64,000 bases of DNA from Flectobacillus roseus (GTDB lineage Bacteria; Bacteroidota; Bacteroidia; Cytophagales; Spirosomataceae): the NCBI RefSeq assembly GCF_030056665.1, contig NZ_JASHIG010000036.1; one strand, written 5' to 3'. This document shows, piece by piece, positions 44,615 through 53,419 of this stretch. The position numbers were made by a program, and so were the translations under genes. The number at the start of each line of letters is the position of its first letter. Position 1 is the stretch's first letter. The notes below the pieces were generated by a model, which saw only the letters and a list, made by a program, of their open reading frames with translations, had not been told where the DNA came from and ran no database searches.

Positions 44615-47600
44615 ATGAACTTTATAGAAGCAGCACTTAAATATAAGCATCTTACGCTCTCGGTCTTGTTGATGCTCTTTGCCATTGGCGTAAATTCATT
44701 ACTCGAAATGCCTCGCCGAGAAGACCCCAAAGTGACGATTCGTCAGGGACTTGTGATTGCACTTTTTCCAGGGGCAAAACCCGTACAAGTAGAAAACCAA
44801 GTAACCAAAAAACTGGAGCAATACCTTTTTCAGTACGAAGAAGTAGATAAAACCAAAACCTATTCTACTACCAAAGATGGCATAGTGATTATCAATGTAG
44901 AACTTACCGAAAAAGTAAAACAACCCGATATTTTTTGGAATAAACTCAGACATCAGTTGCTGATTTCAAAAGAAGTGGACTTACCCAAAGGCGTGCAAGG
45001 CCCCCTTGTGGACTCCGACTTTGGCGATACCGAAGCGATGGTAGTTGCTTTAGAAAGTAACAGTGCCACGTATGAACAACTAAAGGCTTATACCCAAAAA
45101 ATGGAAGCCGCCATTCGTACTTTGCCTGCGGCTTCAAAAGTAAAACGCATTGGCGAACAGCAAGAAGAAATTGTGGTGTCGTCGAGTTCTGAAAAATTAT
45201 CTCGTTATCGCATCCACCTTGGACAAGTAGCCGATTTGTTGCAATCACAAAATAGCATCAATGCCACGGGAAAAGTAAAAAGCGAAAATGCGGAAACTTC
45301 ACTTTATACCAGTGGCTACTACCGCACCGAAAACGATTTGGCGAATCAAATCATCGGTAATTCTGCGGCTGGGGCAGTGGTGAAATTGGGAGATGTGGCT
45401 TCTTTACAAAGAGATTATGCCGAGCCAGAAAGTATCATTACCGTAAATGGCAACAAAGCCATGTTGCTTTCTATCCAAATGCACGAAGGCAACAACATCG
45501 TAGATTTTGGCAAAGAAGTTGAAGCCAAAATTAAAGAAGCCCAAAAGTTGATTCCTTCCAATATCAAAGTAACCACCTTGGTTTCGCAACCTACTTTGGT
45601 TGATAAAAATATTTCACATTTCATCAAAGAGTTTTTCTTGGCAATAGTTTCGGTAATTGTGGTTGTAATTCTGTTATTACCTTTAAGAATTGCCTCGGTA
45701 GCGGCGATGGCAATACCCGTAACAGTAGCCTTGACTTTTGCCTTGATGAATACCATCGGCATAGAATTACACCAAGTTTCGTTGGCAGCTTTGATTTTGG
45801 TACTGGGAATGGTGGTGGACGATGCCATCGTAATTGCTGATAATTACGTAGAACTATTAGACGAAGGTGTAAAACGCTGGGAAGCCGCTTGGCGAAGTGC
45901 CTACGACCTCATCATTCCGGTTTTGGCAGCTACCATTACCATTATTGCCTCGTTTATGCCCATGGTTTTACTCAGAGGTTCTACGGGTGAATTTATCTTT
46001 ACCTTGCCCATTACAGTTGCCATTGCCCTCATTGCCTCATACTTTGTGGCGTTGGTACTTACGCCTTTGTTGTGCTATACTTTTATCAAAAAAGGTTTGC
46101 ATAACCACGGCGAAGAAAGTAGCCACAAGAAAGAAAAAAAATCGGTCTTGACCTATATGCAAGATGGCTACAATGTAGCATTAGACTGGTGTGTTAAATT
46201 CCCTAAACTGACCATTTTGGGAAGTATGATTTCGGTAGTGGCGGCGTACTTTTTGATGACTCATGGGGTAAGAGAACTCTTTTTCCCACCAGCAGAACGC
46301 AATCAGTTTATCGTAGAAGTATGGATGCCCACAGGCACAAAAGTAGCCAAAACGCAAGAAGTCATTTTAGAAGCTGAAAAACTTATCAAAAAAGATAAAA
46401 GAGTCAATGATTTCGCTACGTTTGTGGGTACATCGGCACCAAGATTTTATTACAATTTCGCCCCAGAAGTACCAACAACCAATTATGGGATTATTTTAGT
46501 AAACACAACCAACGAAAAAACGGCCGAAGAACTCAGCGAAGAACTTAGAGAAAAAGTAAAAGCCCTTACTACAGAAGGTACTTTTTTTGTAAAACTCATG
46601 CAACAAGGTTCGCAATTGATTGCTCCCGTTGAAGTACGAATTATAGGCGAAGACATCGCTCAACTTAAAAATATTGGTAGTCAGGTCGAAAGTATTTTGA
46701 AGAAAAGCAAGGGAAGTTTTTTAGTAAGAAATGATTTTGCCGAAGATAGCTATGGCATTGATATTAAAGTAAAAGAAGAAGCCCAAAAGCTTGGTTTTAC
46801 TACTTCAAGTATTGCTCAGATGGTTTATACAGGTTTTAGCGGTTATCCGATTTCTACGATTTATGAAGGAAATAATCCTGTAAATATTGTATTACGCTTA
46901 GACAAAGACCGCCGAAAAGATGCACAAGATGTAGAAAATACCTACCTGACATCGCCCGTAACCAATGAAGATGTACCCCTTCGACAAATTGCCGACTTAA
47001 CGCCGCAATGGCAAACAGGTAAAATCATGCACCGCAACGGCGTAAGAACCCTAACGGTACAAAGCGAAACCATGCCCAATGTGTTGCCTGCCGAATTGCT
47101 GGGTGAAATAAAAGACGACATCGAAAAATTACAATTGCCAAGCGGTTATCGAATTGAATACGGTGGCGAAGAAGCCAACAAAGACGAAGTATTTGTAGAT
47201 ATGGTCAGTGCCATGCTGATTAGTTTAGTACTGATTTTCTTTATCTTACTTTTCCAATTCAAAAACCTCAAAGAAGCATTTATCATTATGCTAACCATTC
47301 CTTTGAGTTTGTTTGGTGCAATCTTCGGCTTGTACATCACAGGAAACAACTTTAGTTTCACGGCTTTTATTGGCTTGATTGCCCTGTCGGGAATTGTAGT
47401 TCGGAATGCCATTATTTTGGTGGACTATACCAATATTTTGATAACACAAGGCATGGACATAAAAACGGCGGCCATCCTTGCTGCCCAACGTCGCTTGCGT
47501 CCTATTTTCCTTACGGCTATGGCGGCGGCCATTGGCGTAATGCCCATGATTATTTCCAAATCTGCCATGTGGGCACCATTGGCCAGCGTACTCGCTTTTG

Positions 47601-47725
47601 GGGTAGTCTGGAGTATGATTATGGCATTGCTAACCGTACCAGTGCTGTACATTGGTTGGATAAAGCCCAAAGACAAAAATCAATTTTCACAAGATTCAAA
47701 AACACTTGTTTCCCATGAAGCTTAA
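44615..47725 (+). CDS. RND-family inner-membrane efflux transporter
   Basis: The 1,036-residue protein has the AcrB/MexF topology: an N-terminal membrane helix, two large periplasmic loops and two sets of membrane helices. The proton-relay segment VLGMVVDDAIVIADNYVEL has the adjacent Asp residues of TM4. It starts MNFIEAALKYKHLTLSVLLMLFAIGVNSL and has PRREDPKVTIRQ, the typical short N-terminus of the Bacteroidota/heavy-metal-tolerance-like subgroup of HAE pumps. It exports small molecules using the proton gradient, with the adaptor upstream and the TolC-like channel overlapping its 3' end by 11 bp. Confidence 0.92.
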   Translation: MNFIEAALKYKHLTLSVLLMLFAIGVNSLLEMPRREDPKVTIRQGLVIALFPGAKPVQVENQVTKKLEQYLFQYEEVDKTKTYSTTKDGIVIINVELTEKVKQPDIFWNKLRHQLLISKEVDLPKGVQGPLVDSDFGDTEAMVVALESNSATYEQLKAYTQKMEAAIRTLPAASKVKRIGEQQEEIVVSSSSEKLSRYRIHLGQVADLLQSQNSINATGKVKSENAETSLYTSGYYRTENDLANQIIGNSAAGAVVKLGDVASLQRDYAEPESIITVNGNKAMLLSIQMHEGNNIVDFGKEVEAKIKEAQKLIPSNIKVTTLVSQPTLVDKNISHFIKEFFLAIVSVIVVVILLLPLRIASVAAMAIPVTVALTFALMNTIGIELHQVSLAALILVLGMVVDDAIVIADNYVELLDEGVKRWEAAWRSAYDLIIPVLAATITIIASFMPMVLLRGSTGEFIFTLPITVAIALIASYFVALVLTPLLCYTFIKKGLHNHGEESSHKKEKKSVLTYMQDGYNVALDWCVKFPKLTILGSMISVVAAYFLMTHGVRELFFPPAERNQFIVEVWMPTGTKVAKTQEVILEAEKLIKKDKRVNDFATFVGTSAPRFYYNFAPEVPTTNYGIILVNTTNEKTAEELSEELREKVKALTTEGTFFVKLMQQGSQLIAPVEVRIIGEDIAQLKNIGSQVESILKKSKGSFLVRNDFAEDSYGIDIKVKEEAQKLGFTTSSIAQMVYTGFSGYPISTIYEGNNPVNIVLRLDKDRRKDAQDVENTYLTSPVTNEDVPLRQIADLTPQWQTGKIMHRNGVRTLTVQSETMPNVLPAELLGEIKDDIEKLQLPSGYRIEYGGEEANKDEVFVDMVSAMLISLVLIFFILLFQFKNLKEAFIIMLTIPLSLFGAIFGLYITGNNFSFTAFIGLIALSGIVVRNAIILVDYTNILITQGMDIKTAAILAAQRRLRPIFLTAMAAAIGVMPMIISKSAMWAPLASVLAFGVVWSMIMALLTVPVLYIGWIKPKDKNQFSQDSKTLVSHEA

Positions 47726-49058
47726 TATCAAAAGCAAAATTTTATTGCTACTCGTTTTATTAATGAATGCTTTTGGCTTGAAGGCACAGTCGAAGCAAGC
47801 ATATTCCTTACAACAATTGATAGAATCGGCCATGAAAACTAATCAATTACTGACGATTAAAGATTGGCAAATTCTGGAAAAAAAGAGTAAACTCCGTGAA
47901 GATAATATCCGAAAATATCCTGCGGCTTCTTTAGACGGAAACTATCAATACAATTTCAAATTAGCAGAATTGTCTATCCCAGCCGGCGTACTTGGCTCGG
48001 TAACAACCAATACTGGTACAGAGCAATTGTTGCCACAAGAAAGCAGCAAATTTACCCTTGGCGAACGCCATACGTATGGCATGGGCTTATCTGTATATCA
48101 GCCGATTAGCCAGCAAGGGAAAATCAAAACAGGTTTAGACCTCAACCGTCTTGATATTCGATTAACCGAAAAAGAAAAGCTCAAAGCCAGTCAGCAATTG
48201 CGTTTGTCGATTGAAAAACTGTATTATGGCGTATTAATCGTTCAGAAAAAAACAGAGGAATCAAAAGCAAAATTGGCACTGGCCAAAGCCAAACTTTATG
48301 ATGCCGAAGGAGCATTGAATGCAGGAAAAATCATCAGCACCAGTATTGCAGGTTTGCAGGCAAGTATTGCCGAAGAAGAACAAAACAGCATGAAACTGAC
48401 GATGCAAGTACAAGATTATCTCAGCGATTTGAGCTACCTAAGCAATATCAAGACAGATTCTTTAATAATAAATGATACTGATTTGCGTAGTGAATCACTG
48501 AAAGTATTAGATGAATACAAAGCCGATGCCGCCGCCAATCCTGATTTACAAATCGCAGAAATTACAAAGGAAAAAGCATTACTTGGCGTAAAAGCGGTAC
48601 AACAAAGCAATATTCCAGACGTAGGTGCGGTGGCTGGATACTCGTATCAATACGGTAATCCGATTTTACCAACGGTAAACTTTTTTGTTGGGCTGAACCT
48701 GAAATGGAATTTGCAAGACCTCTTCACCAACAAAGAAGTAATGAACCAAAGAACGTTTCAAGTAAAGCAAGCCGAAGAAAATATTTCCTACCTCAAAAAT
48801 CAGTTGAATAGCGAAGTAGAAAAAACTTGGCGAAAAGTAAATCAATCAAAAATTCTGATTGGCGTGGCTCAAAAAGTAGTAAAATACCGCAACAATGCGT
48901 TGAAAGAACAACAAGATAAAAGTGCATCAGGCATGAATATTAACACAGAAATGCTTGAAGCACAAGCCCAGTTAGCACAAGCCGAAGCCGACCTTTATGC
49001 CGCCGACTTATCCTATTTGGTAGCTGTGGCAGAACTGAATAATTTAATTGGCAAATAA
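47715..49058 (+). CDS. TolC-type outer-membrane efflux protein
   Basis: The ATG at 47715 (MKLNIKSKILLLLVLLMNAFGLKAQ) gives a signal peptide; a TTG at 47706 is less likely. The ~447-residue product has two helical repeat halves with long coiled-coil segments (EKLYYGVLIVQKKTEESKAKLALAKAKLYDAEGAL... and NALKEQQDKSASGMNINTEMLEAQAQLAQAEADLYAADLSYL). This is the outer-membrane factor fold. It completes the tripartite pump and overlaps the pump gene by 11 bp. A long hairpin follows directly. Confidence 0.88.
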   Translation: MKLNIKSKILLLLVLLMNAFGLKAQSKQAYSLQQLIESAMKTNQLLTIKDWQILEKKSKLREDNIRKYPAASLDGNYQYNFKLAELSIPAGVLGSVTTNTGTEQLLPQESSKFTLGERHTYGMGLSVYQPISQQGKIKTGLDLNRLDIRLTEKEKLKASQQLRLSIEKLYYGVLIVQKKTEESKAKLALAKAKLYDAEGALNAGKIISTSIAGLQASIAEEEQNSMKLTMQVQDYLSDLSYLSNIKTDSLIINDTDLRSESLKVLDEYKADAAANPDLQIAEITKEKALLGVKAVQQSNIPDVGAVAGYSYQYGNPILPTVNFFVGLNLKWNLQDLFTNKEVMNQRTFQVKQAEENISYLKNQLNSEVEKTWRKVNQSKILIGVAQKVVKYRNNALKEQQDKSASGMNINTEMLEAQAQLAQAEADLYAADLSYLVAVAELNNLIGK

Positions 49059-49073
49059 AATTTTCACTTTTCA

Positions 49074-49111
49074 TTAGCAACTGATACACGATTGGGTGTA
49101 TTAGTTGCTAA
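49074..49111 (+). terminator. Long hairpin between the efflux operon and the cyclase gene
   Basis: TTAGCAACT-G-ATACAC pairs with GTGTAT-T-AGTTGCTAA, a 15-bp stem with one mismatch and a 6-nt loop. It ends 8 bp before the cyclase ATG and lacks a T run, so it may be a Rho-assisted terminator, an attenuator, or an mRNA-stabilising or start-masking structure. Confidence 0.6.
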
Positions 49112-49119
49112 CTTGTTGT

Positions 49120-50196
49120 ATGACAAATGTTGAAATCCTTTACCACAAAATCATCACGATACTGATACTTTCGGCTTTATACACCGCCGGAATAGGATTA
49201 TTCTTTTACGTAAAATTATTGGGTACAGAAGAAATCCTTCTGATTAAACAAAGCTCTCGTTTTGTGATTGTTCCACTAAGTATGGCCATTGGCTTTGTTA
49301 TATCGCTTGTCATCGGAATAGCCGAATTGGTTTTATTTGAAAAATGGACAAAATATTCATTCCTAAAATTTGTACTTTATAAATATAGTTTAATTGTCGC
49401 TACCATCATTTTGGGCGAAATTTGCTTATTTGTCCTCTTAGAAAATAGAAGCGTTCCGATAGAAAAGGTATTCAACGACCTTCCTAATTTTATCAAAAGC
49501 GATACTTTTATTGCTATTTTCATTTATTTACTGGTATTCAGTATTGCCCTCAATATGTGGGAAGCCGCTACCGAGTACCTCGAACCTGCCGCCATTTTAG
49601 ACTCGCTCGTGGGTCGATACAAACAACCCCAAGAAGAAGACTTAACCTTTATTTTTATAGATTTAAAATCCTCTACTCGTTTAGCAGAAAAACTCGGACA
49701 TAAAGCTTACAGCCAATTGGTTGACGAATGTTTTGCCCTACTGACCAACTGCCTGTATCAGCACAAGGCAAATTTGTATCAATTTGTGGGCGACGAAGCC
49801 GTTTTGTTTTGGCAACGTGATTTTGCCAGTAAAACCGCCGCACCCATCCATTTATATTTTGATTTTTGTCGAGCCATCGAAAGTAAAAAAGAAGAGTTCA
49901 TGGAGAAGTACGGAGAAATACCCCATTTTAGGGCTGCTATCCATGAAGGAACTGTTACGGCAACCGTCATCAAATCAATGAAAAAATGTATTGTTTATCA
50001 CGGCGACGTGCTGAATACTTGTGCCAGAATCATGGGCCTTTGTAGCCAATATAACGTTGATATTTTGGTTTCGGCAAATATCAAAAATTGGACAAGTACG
50101 CATAAAAAGTACGAAATTACCCTTGCCGACAAGGTGATTTTAAGAGGTAGAGAACAAGAAACAGAGGTATATACGGTAAGGCAGTTAGCCAAATAA
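49120..50196 (+). CDS. Membrane-anchored class III adenylate/guanylate cyclase
   Basis: The ATG at 49120 (MTNVEILYHKIITIL) is preferred over a TTG at 49105, which lies inside a hairpin. Four membrane helices occupy residues ~10-150, followed by a class III cyclase domain. The metal-binding Asp residues are Asp181 in FIFIDLKSST and Asp225 in QFVGDEAVLFW. The transition-state Asn and Arg appear in HGDVLNTCARIMG. It should make cAMP or cGMP at the inner membrane; the substrate-selecting residues are not diagnostic. It follows the efflux operon, and a Crp/Fnr-type regulator gene precedes that operon, so a local signalling link is conceivable. Confidence 0.85.
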   Translation: MTNVEILYHKIITILILSALYTAGIGLFFYVKLLGTEEILLIKQSSRFVIVPLSMAIGFVISLVIGIAELVLFEKWTKYSFLKFVLYKYSLIVATIILGEICLFVLLENRSVPIEKVFNDLPNFIKSDTFIAIFIYLLVFSIALNMWEAATEYLEPAAILDSLVGRYKQPQEEDLTFIFIDLKSSTRLAEKLGHKAYSQLVDECFALLTNCLYQHKANLYQFVGDEAVLFWQRDFASKTAAPIHLYFDFCRAIESKKEEFMEKYGEIPHFRAAIHEGTVTATVIKSMKKCIVYHGDVLNTCARIMGLCSQYNVDILVSANIKNWTSTHKKYEITLADKVILRGREQETEVYTVRQLAK

Positions 50197-50432
50197 TGCA
50201 ATAGATAGAGAAGGTATTACCCAATTACCTCAATACTGTTATGCTCCATTTGCGTAAGCATTTGTTTATTTATTAAATTCGAATTCTTCATTCTTCAAAC
50301 ACCCAAAAACCACTCAAAGTCTTCACAGTTAATTGATTAAATATCTAATGAACAATCTTGAGCTGAAATCATTTTAGTTAATGTTTGGTATATGTTGGGG
50401 TAAATCAGGGAAAGGCTTTCTAAAAAACCTGG

Positions 50433-50440
50433 TATATTTG
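50433..50440 (+). promoter_or_regulatory. Possible -7 box of the esterase gene
   Basis: TATATTTG matches TAnnTTTG 46 bp before the ATG at 50487; the -33 element is not evident. Confidence 0.4.
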
Positions 50441-50486
50441 ACCTTAAAGCAAAGTCTTGCAGAATAACCTAAAATCAGTACATTAT

Positions 50487-51413
50487 ATGAAAATCCAAAA
50501 ATATTTAATCTTAGCATTTCTATTTCTTTATGGCGTCCAGAGCTTTGCACAAAAACAGCAAACTTTAACTTATTTCCAAAACGATACTCTGCGTTTGGAC
50601 TTAGACCTATTTCTTCCCGAAAAAGCATCTTCTTCTGAAAAACTTCCATTAGTCATTTTTGTACATGGCGGAGGTTTCTCTGGTGGCTCGCGTGATGGCG
50701 GATTTGCTTTCTGTAAATTCATGGCTCAGAACGGCTACGCTGCAGCAACCATCAGCTATACCTTATACATGAAAAACAAAAAGTTTAGCTGTGACGGTAT
50801 TTTACCAGAAAAAATAAAAGCGTTTAATTTTGGGGTGAATGACCTATGGCTTTCAACTCTATTCTTTATTGATAAGGCTGATTCATATCATATCGACCCT
50901 GCTAAAATCTTTATTGCAGGCTCGAGTGCGGGGGGTGAAACTATTTTACACGCCGCTTTTTGGAATCAGAATTTAATGAAGATGTACGGAAAAACGCTTC
51001 CTGAAGGATTCAAATATGCAGGATTAATCTCTGGTGCTGGAGCTATCATGGATTTGAATTTAATCACCAAAGAAAATAAACTGCCCATATTGTTCTTTCA
51101 TGGCAATGGGGATGTAACAGTGCCTTACGGAACTGCTGCTCATCATTATTGCCCTGTAAATTCATCGGGATGGTTGATGCTGTTTGGGTCTTATTCCATT
51201 TTCAATCACCTGAAAAGCATGAAAGGAATGACGCACTTGTACACATATTGTGGAGGTGGGCATGAATATAGCGCCGAACTTTTCAATAAAAATCAAGCGT
51301 ATATCCTAACCTTTATGAATGATGTTTTAAAAGGAAAAGTTTATCAGAAACATACGATTTTTGAAACTGGTAAAAAGAACCATTTATCAGCAGCGTATAA
51401 TTTTTGTAAATAA
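50487..51413 (+). CDS. Secreted alpha/beta-hydrolase (esterase/lipase-like)
   Basis: The ATG at 50487 (MKIQKYLILAFLFLYGVQSFAQ) gives a signal peptide; an in-frame codon at 50457 is discarded. The 308-residue protein has the HGGGFSGG oxyanion motif, nucleophile Ser in AGSSAGGE, Asp in HGNGDVTVPYG and His in GGGHEY. Together these are the catalytic triad of HSL/carboxylesterase-type hydrolases. It probably cleaves short-chain esters such as acetylated sugars outside the cytoplasm. It stands alone, ended by a 25-bp hairpin. Confidence 0.85.
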   Translation: MKIQKYLILAFLFLYGVQSFAQKQQTLTYFQNDTLRLDLDLFLPEKASSSEKLPLVIFVHGGGFSGGSRDGGFAFCKFMAQNGYAAATISYTLYMKNKKFSCDGILPEKIKAFNFGVNDLWLSTLFFIDKADSYHIDPAKIFIAGSSAGGETILHAAFWNQNLMKMYGKTLPEGFKYAGLISGAGAIMDLNLITKENKLPILFFHGNGDVTVPYGTAAHHYCPVNSSGWLMLFGSYSIFNHLKSMKGMTHLYTYCGGGHEYSAELFNKNQAYILTFMNDVLKGKVYQKHTIFETGKKNHLSAAYNFCK

Positions 51414-51438
51414 GATAGGGTAATTATGTTATCTCTAA

Positions 51439-51496
51439 TTTAGAGAATGAGTGATTATTTTAAAACTCATATTAAAATAATCACTCATTCTCTAAA
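51439..51496. terminator. Perfect 25-bp stem between convergent genes
   Basis: The arms 51439-51463 and 51472-51496 are exact reverse complements with an 8-nt loop and T/A-rich ends. It lies between the esterase and a facing lipoprotein gene and should terminate both transcripts. It is the longest perfect stem in the window. Confidence 0.8.
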
Positions 51497-51525
51497 TCAC
51501 CATTCATTCAAAAAAATAAAGACTT

Positions 51526-52020
51526 CTAGTAATTTTTAGCAGGCTTTGGTTGCGGTTTTATGACATATCGGAAAGCTTTTCCTGTCAAAATATAGCCTGA
51601 TGTTGTAGAAGTAGAGAACACTTTATAATTCACATTCATTAAGCCACTTGCGCCTAAATCCTGTGCCTTTTCAACCATTTGCTTCAACAAGTCTCTTTTT
51701 TGTTGCTCATCATTTCCTCTTTTCAACATACGACCTTTATATTCTTGGTCAGTTGTAAGCGGATATTCACCCTCAATTTTCAGGTTTTCTATCTCCTCAA
51801 AAGCATTTGCAGGTTTGTCTGTTCCTTGCAAAATCTCGATAGGATATTTTTCATCTATACCAAAATTTAAGCCAACACCAGAATCATAACCTCCTCTTTC
51901 ATAATTCGGACGATAGTAAGAACTCGTTGAGGGTGGTTTGTTACAAGACAACACTAAGCCGATAAATAATATCGAAGCCAGCCCTTTTACAATTGAATTA
52001 TTAAATACTTTCTGCATCAT
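51526..52020 (-). CDS. Small lipoprotein with YbjQ-like C-terminal domain
   Basis: The 164-residue product has a lipoprotein signal (MMQKVFNNSIVKGLASILFIGLVLSC). After a Pro/Ser/Tyr-rich linker, residues ~70-155 resemble YbjQ/YdgH-type heavy-metal-binding-like domains (LLKQMVEKAQDLGASGLMNVNYKVFSTSTTSGYILTGKAFRYV). The function of such domains is unknown; they may act in envelope stress. The start overlaps the end of the preceding Dabb gene by 20 bp, so the two are translated together. Confidence 0.7.
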   Translation of the reverse strand: MMQKVFNNSIVKGLASILFIGLVLSCNKPPSTSSYYRPNYERGGYDSGVGLNFGIDEKYPIEILQGTDKPANAFEEIENLKIEGEYPLTTDQEYKGRMLKRGNDEQQKRDLLKQMVEKAQDLGASGLMNVNYKVFSTSTTSGYILTGKAFRYVIKPQPKPAKNY

Positions 52021-52303
52021 AAATTAGTACTCTATCCCAGAGATGTTTACATTCGTCCACAAATTTAAGGTGGATTGGATCAACTTGGTATTTATCGTGT
52101 CCTTCTATGTTGTTAAAAACTGTTAAAAGGTTATAATCGTAGCTTCTATCAATCACAGGACGGTCGGTGTCAGCAGGTGTACCTACATTAAAAGTTACCA
52201 AACCTTCAATAGTTCCAAGTGAACTTACCCCTTCTACAAATTTCTGACGGTCTTCAACCGACAAATCTGGTTTCAACCAGAAGTTTACAATATGAACGAA
52301 CAT
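52001..52303 (-). CDS. Dabb-family (stress-responsive A/B barrel) protein
   Basis: The 100-residue protein (MFVHIVNFWLKPDLSVEDRQKFVEGV) shows the Dabb pattern: an N-terminal V-H-(I/V)-V-x-F-(W/K)-L strand, a middle G-x-(L/I) turn, and a conserved His-Asp stretch (GHDKYQVDPIHLKFVDECKHLW). Dabb proteins form dimeric ferredoxin-like barrels and are linked with stress or ring-handling enzymes; no substrate can be named. Its 3' end overlaps the lipoprotein gene. Confidence 0.8.
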   Translation of the reverse strand: MFVHIVNFWLKPDLSVEDRQKFVEGVSSLGTIEGLVTFNVGTPADTDRPVIDRSYDYNLLTVFNNIEGHDKYQVDPIHLKFVDECKHLWDRVLIYDAESI

Positions 52304-52344
52304 AGTTAATTTTTATTTATAGGTAACAAAATGTTATTACATGA

Positions 52345-52376
52345 TAGAGCTTTAAGCTGTAAGCCGTAGGCCTTAA
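52345..52376. repeat. Short AAGC/GGCC repeat tract
   Basis: The sequence reads AGAGCTTTAAGCTGTAAGCC then GTAGGCCTTAAGT. It resembles tracts at 42080 and 56906 and lies in a gene-free gap. Confidence 0.4.
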
Positions 52377-52435
52377 GTAAAAAAGCATTTGGTAAACTCA
52401 CACACAGCTCACTACTCAACATTTACAAAATAAAA

Positions 52436-52461
52436 TCGCCCCAAGCAAAAGCATGAGGCGA
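52436..52461 (-). terminator. Terminator of dapA
   Basis: On the reverse strand TCGCC-T-CATGC pairs with GC-TT-GGGGCGA, followed by TTTTATTTT, 9 bp after the dapA stop. Confidence 0.75.
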
Positions 52462-52469
52462 CAAAAATA

Positions 52470-53351
52470 TTACAAGTTATCGTTGGCCAAAACCACTTTC
52501 ATTCTTTCGCCTAGTTCTTCCGAAGCTTTCACAAGTGGCAATCGAACGTGAGATTCTGCAAGACCTTTAATTTCAAGAATCTTCTTCACTCCTACTGGAT
52601 TACCCTCTTCGTACAACAATGGGTCAATCGCCAAGAAATCACCCAAAACATCGCGAGCACCTTTGAAATCACCATCCAAAGCAGCGTGAATCATGTTAGT
52701 AAATTTGGTAGGAATAGCATTAGCGATAACCGACATAACACCCACACCACCACAAGCAATAATTGGAACAGCCTGCACGTCATCGCCTGAAATCAACAAG
52801 AAGTCCTCAGGCTTTCCTTTGTAGATTTCCATACATTGTTCGATAATACAAGATGCTTCTTTGATACCGATAATGTTTGGATGCTGAGCCAACGTCAAAG
52901 TTGTTGATGCAGACATATTAATACCTGTACGACCTGGAATATTATACATAATCACAGGAACTGGTGAAGCATCCGCAATGGCAGTGTAGTGTGCAATCAC
53001 ACCACGCGCGCCAGGTTTGTTATAATATGGACATACTGACAAGATAGCGTCTACACCTGTCAAATCTACTTCCTTCAAATATTTGACCACTTCAGGCGTG
53101 TTGTTTCCACCTACACCGTACACGATTGGAAGGTTCTTGTAGTTGTGTTCCTTGACAAATTCCAATATACGTTTCTTCTCGTCTTTAGAAGTTGTTGCTG
53201 ACTCACCTGTTGTTCCCTGAACAACCAAATAATCTACACCTCCGTCGCTTACGTGTTGGATTAAAGATTTTAACCCATCGTAGTTAATACTCCCATCCTC
53301 ATGCATTGGCGTTACTAATGCGGGAGCTACACCATGAAATTTTGGTCTCAT
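52470..53351 (-). CDS. dapA: 4-hydroxy-tetrahydrodipicolinate synthase
   Basis: The 293-residue protein is a DHDPS/NAL-family TIM barrel. VVQGTTGESATTS binds pyruvate, YNIPGRTGINM contains the catalytic Tyr, and IIGIKEAS carries the Schiff-base Lys. It condenses pyruvate with aspartate semialdehyde in the lysine and meso-diaminopimelate pathway in the cytoplasm. It lies 68 bp downstream of ligA on the same strand, with a small hairpin (GTATTG/CAATAC) between, so the two may be partly co-transcribed. Confidence 0.95.
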   Translation of the reverse strand: MRPKFHGVAPALVTPMHEDGSINYDGLKSLIQHVSDGGVDYLVVQGTTGESATTSKDEKKRILEFVKEHNYKNLPIVYGVGGNNTPEVVKYLKEVDLTGVDAILSVCPYYNKPGARGVIAHYTAIADASPVPVIMYNIPGRTGINMSASTTLTLAQHPNIIGIKEASCIIEQCMEIYKGKPEDFLLISGDDVQAVPIIACGGVGVMSVIANAIPTKFTNMIHAALDGDFKGARDVLGDFLAIDPLLYEEGNPVGVKKILEIKGLAESHVRLPLVKASEELGERMKVVLANDNL

Positions 53352-53419
53352 TATAATTGATTTGAGTTTGGTAGAGTATTGTTTTCAATACCCCAGAAAT
53401 TTTAATAAAATTCTCGTTT

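Noticed and set aside
46000..47500. Overlapping reverse-strand genes inside the RND pump gene
   Set aside because: Hydrophobic forward codons create open antisense frames; none has independent support.
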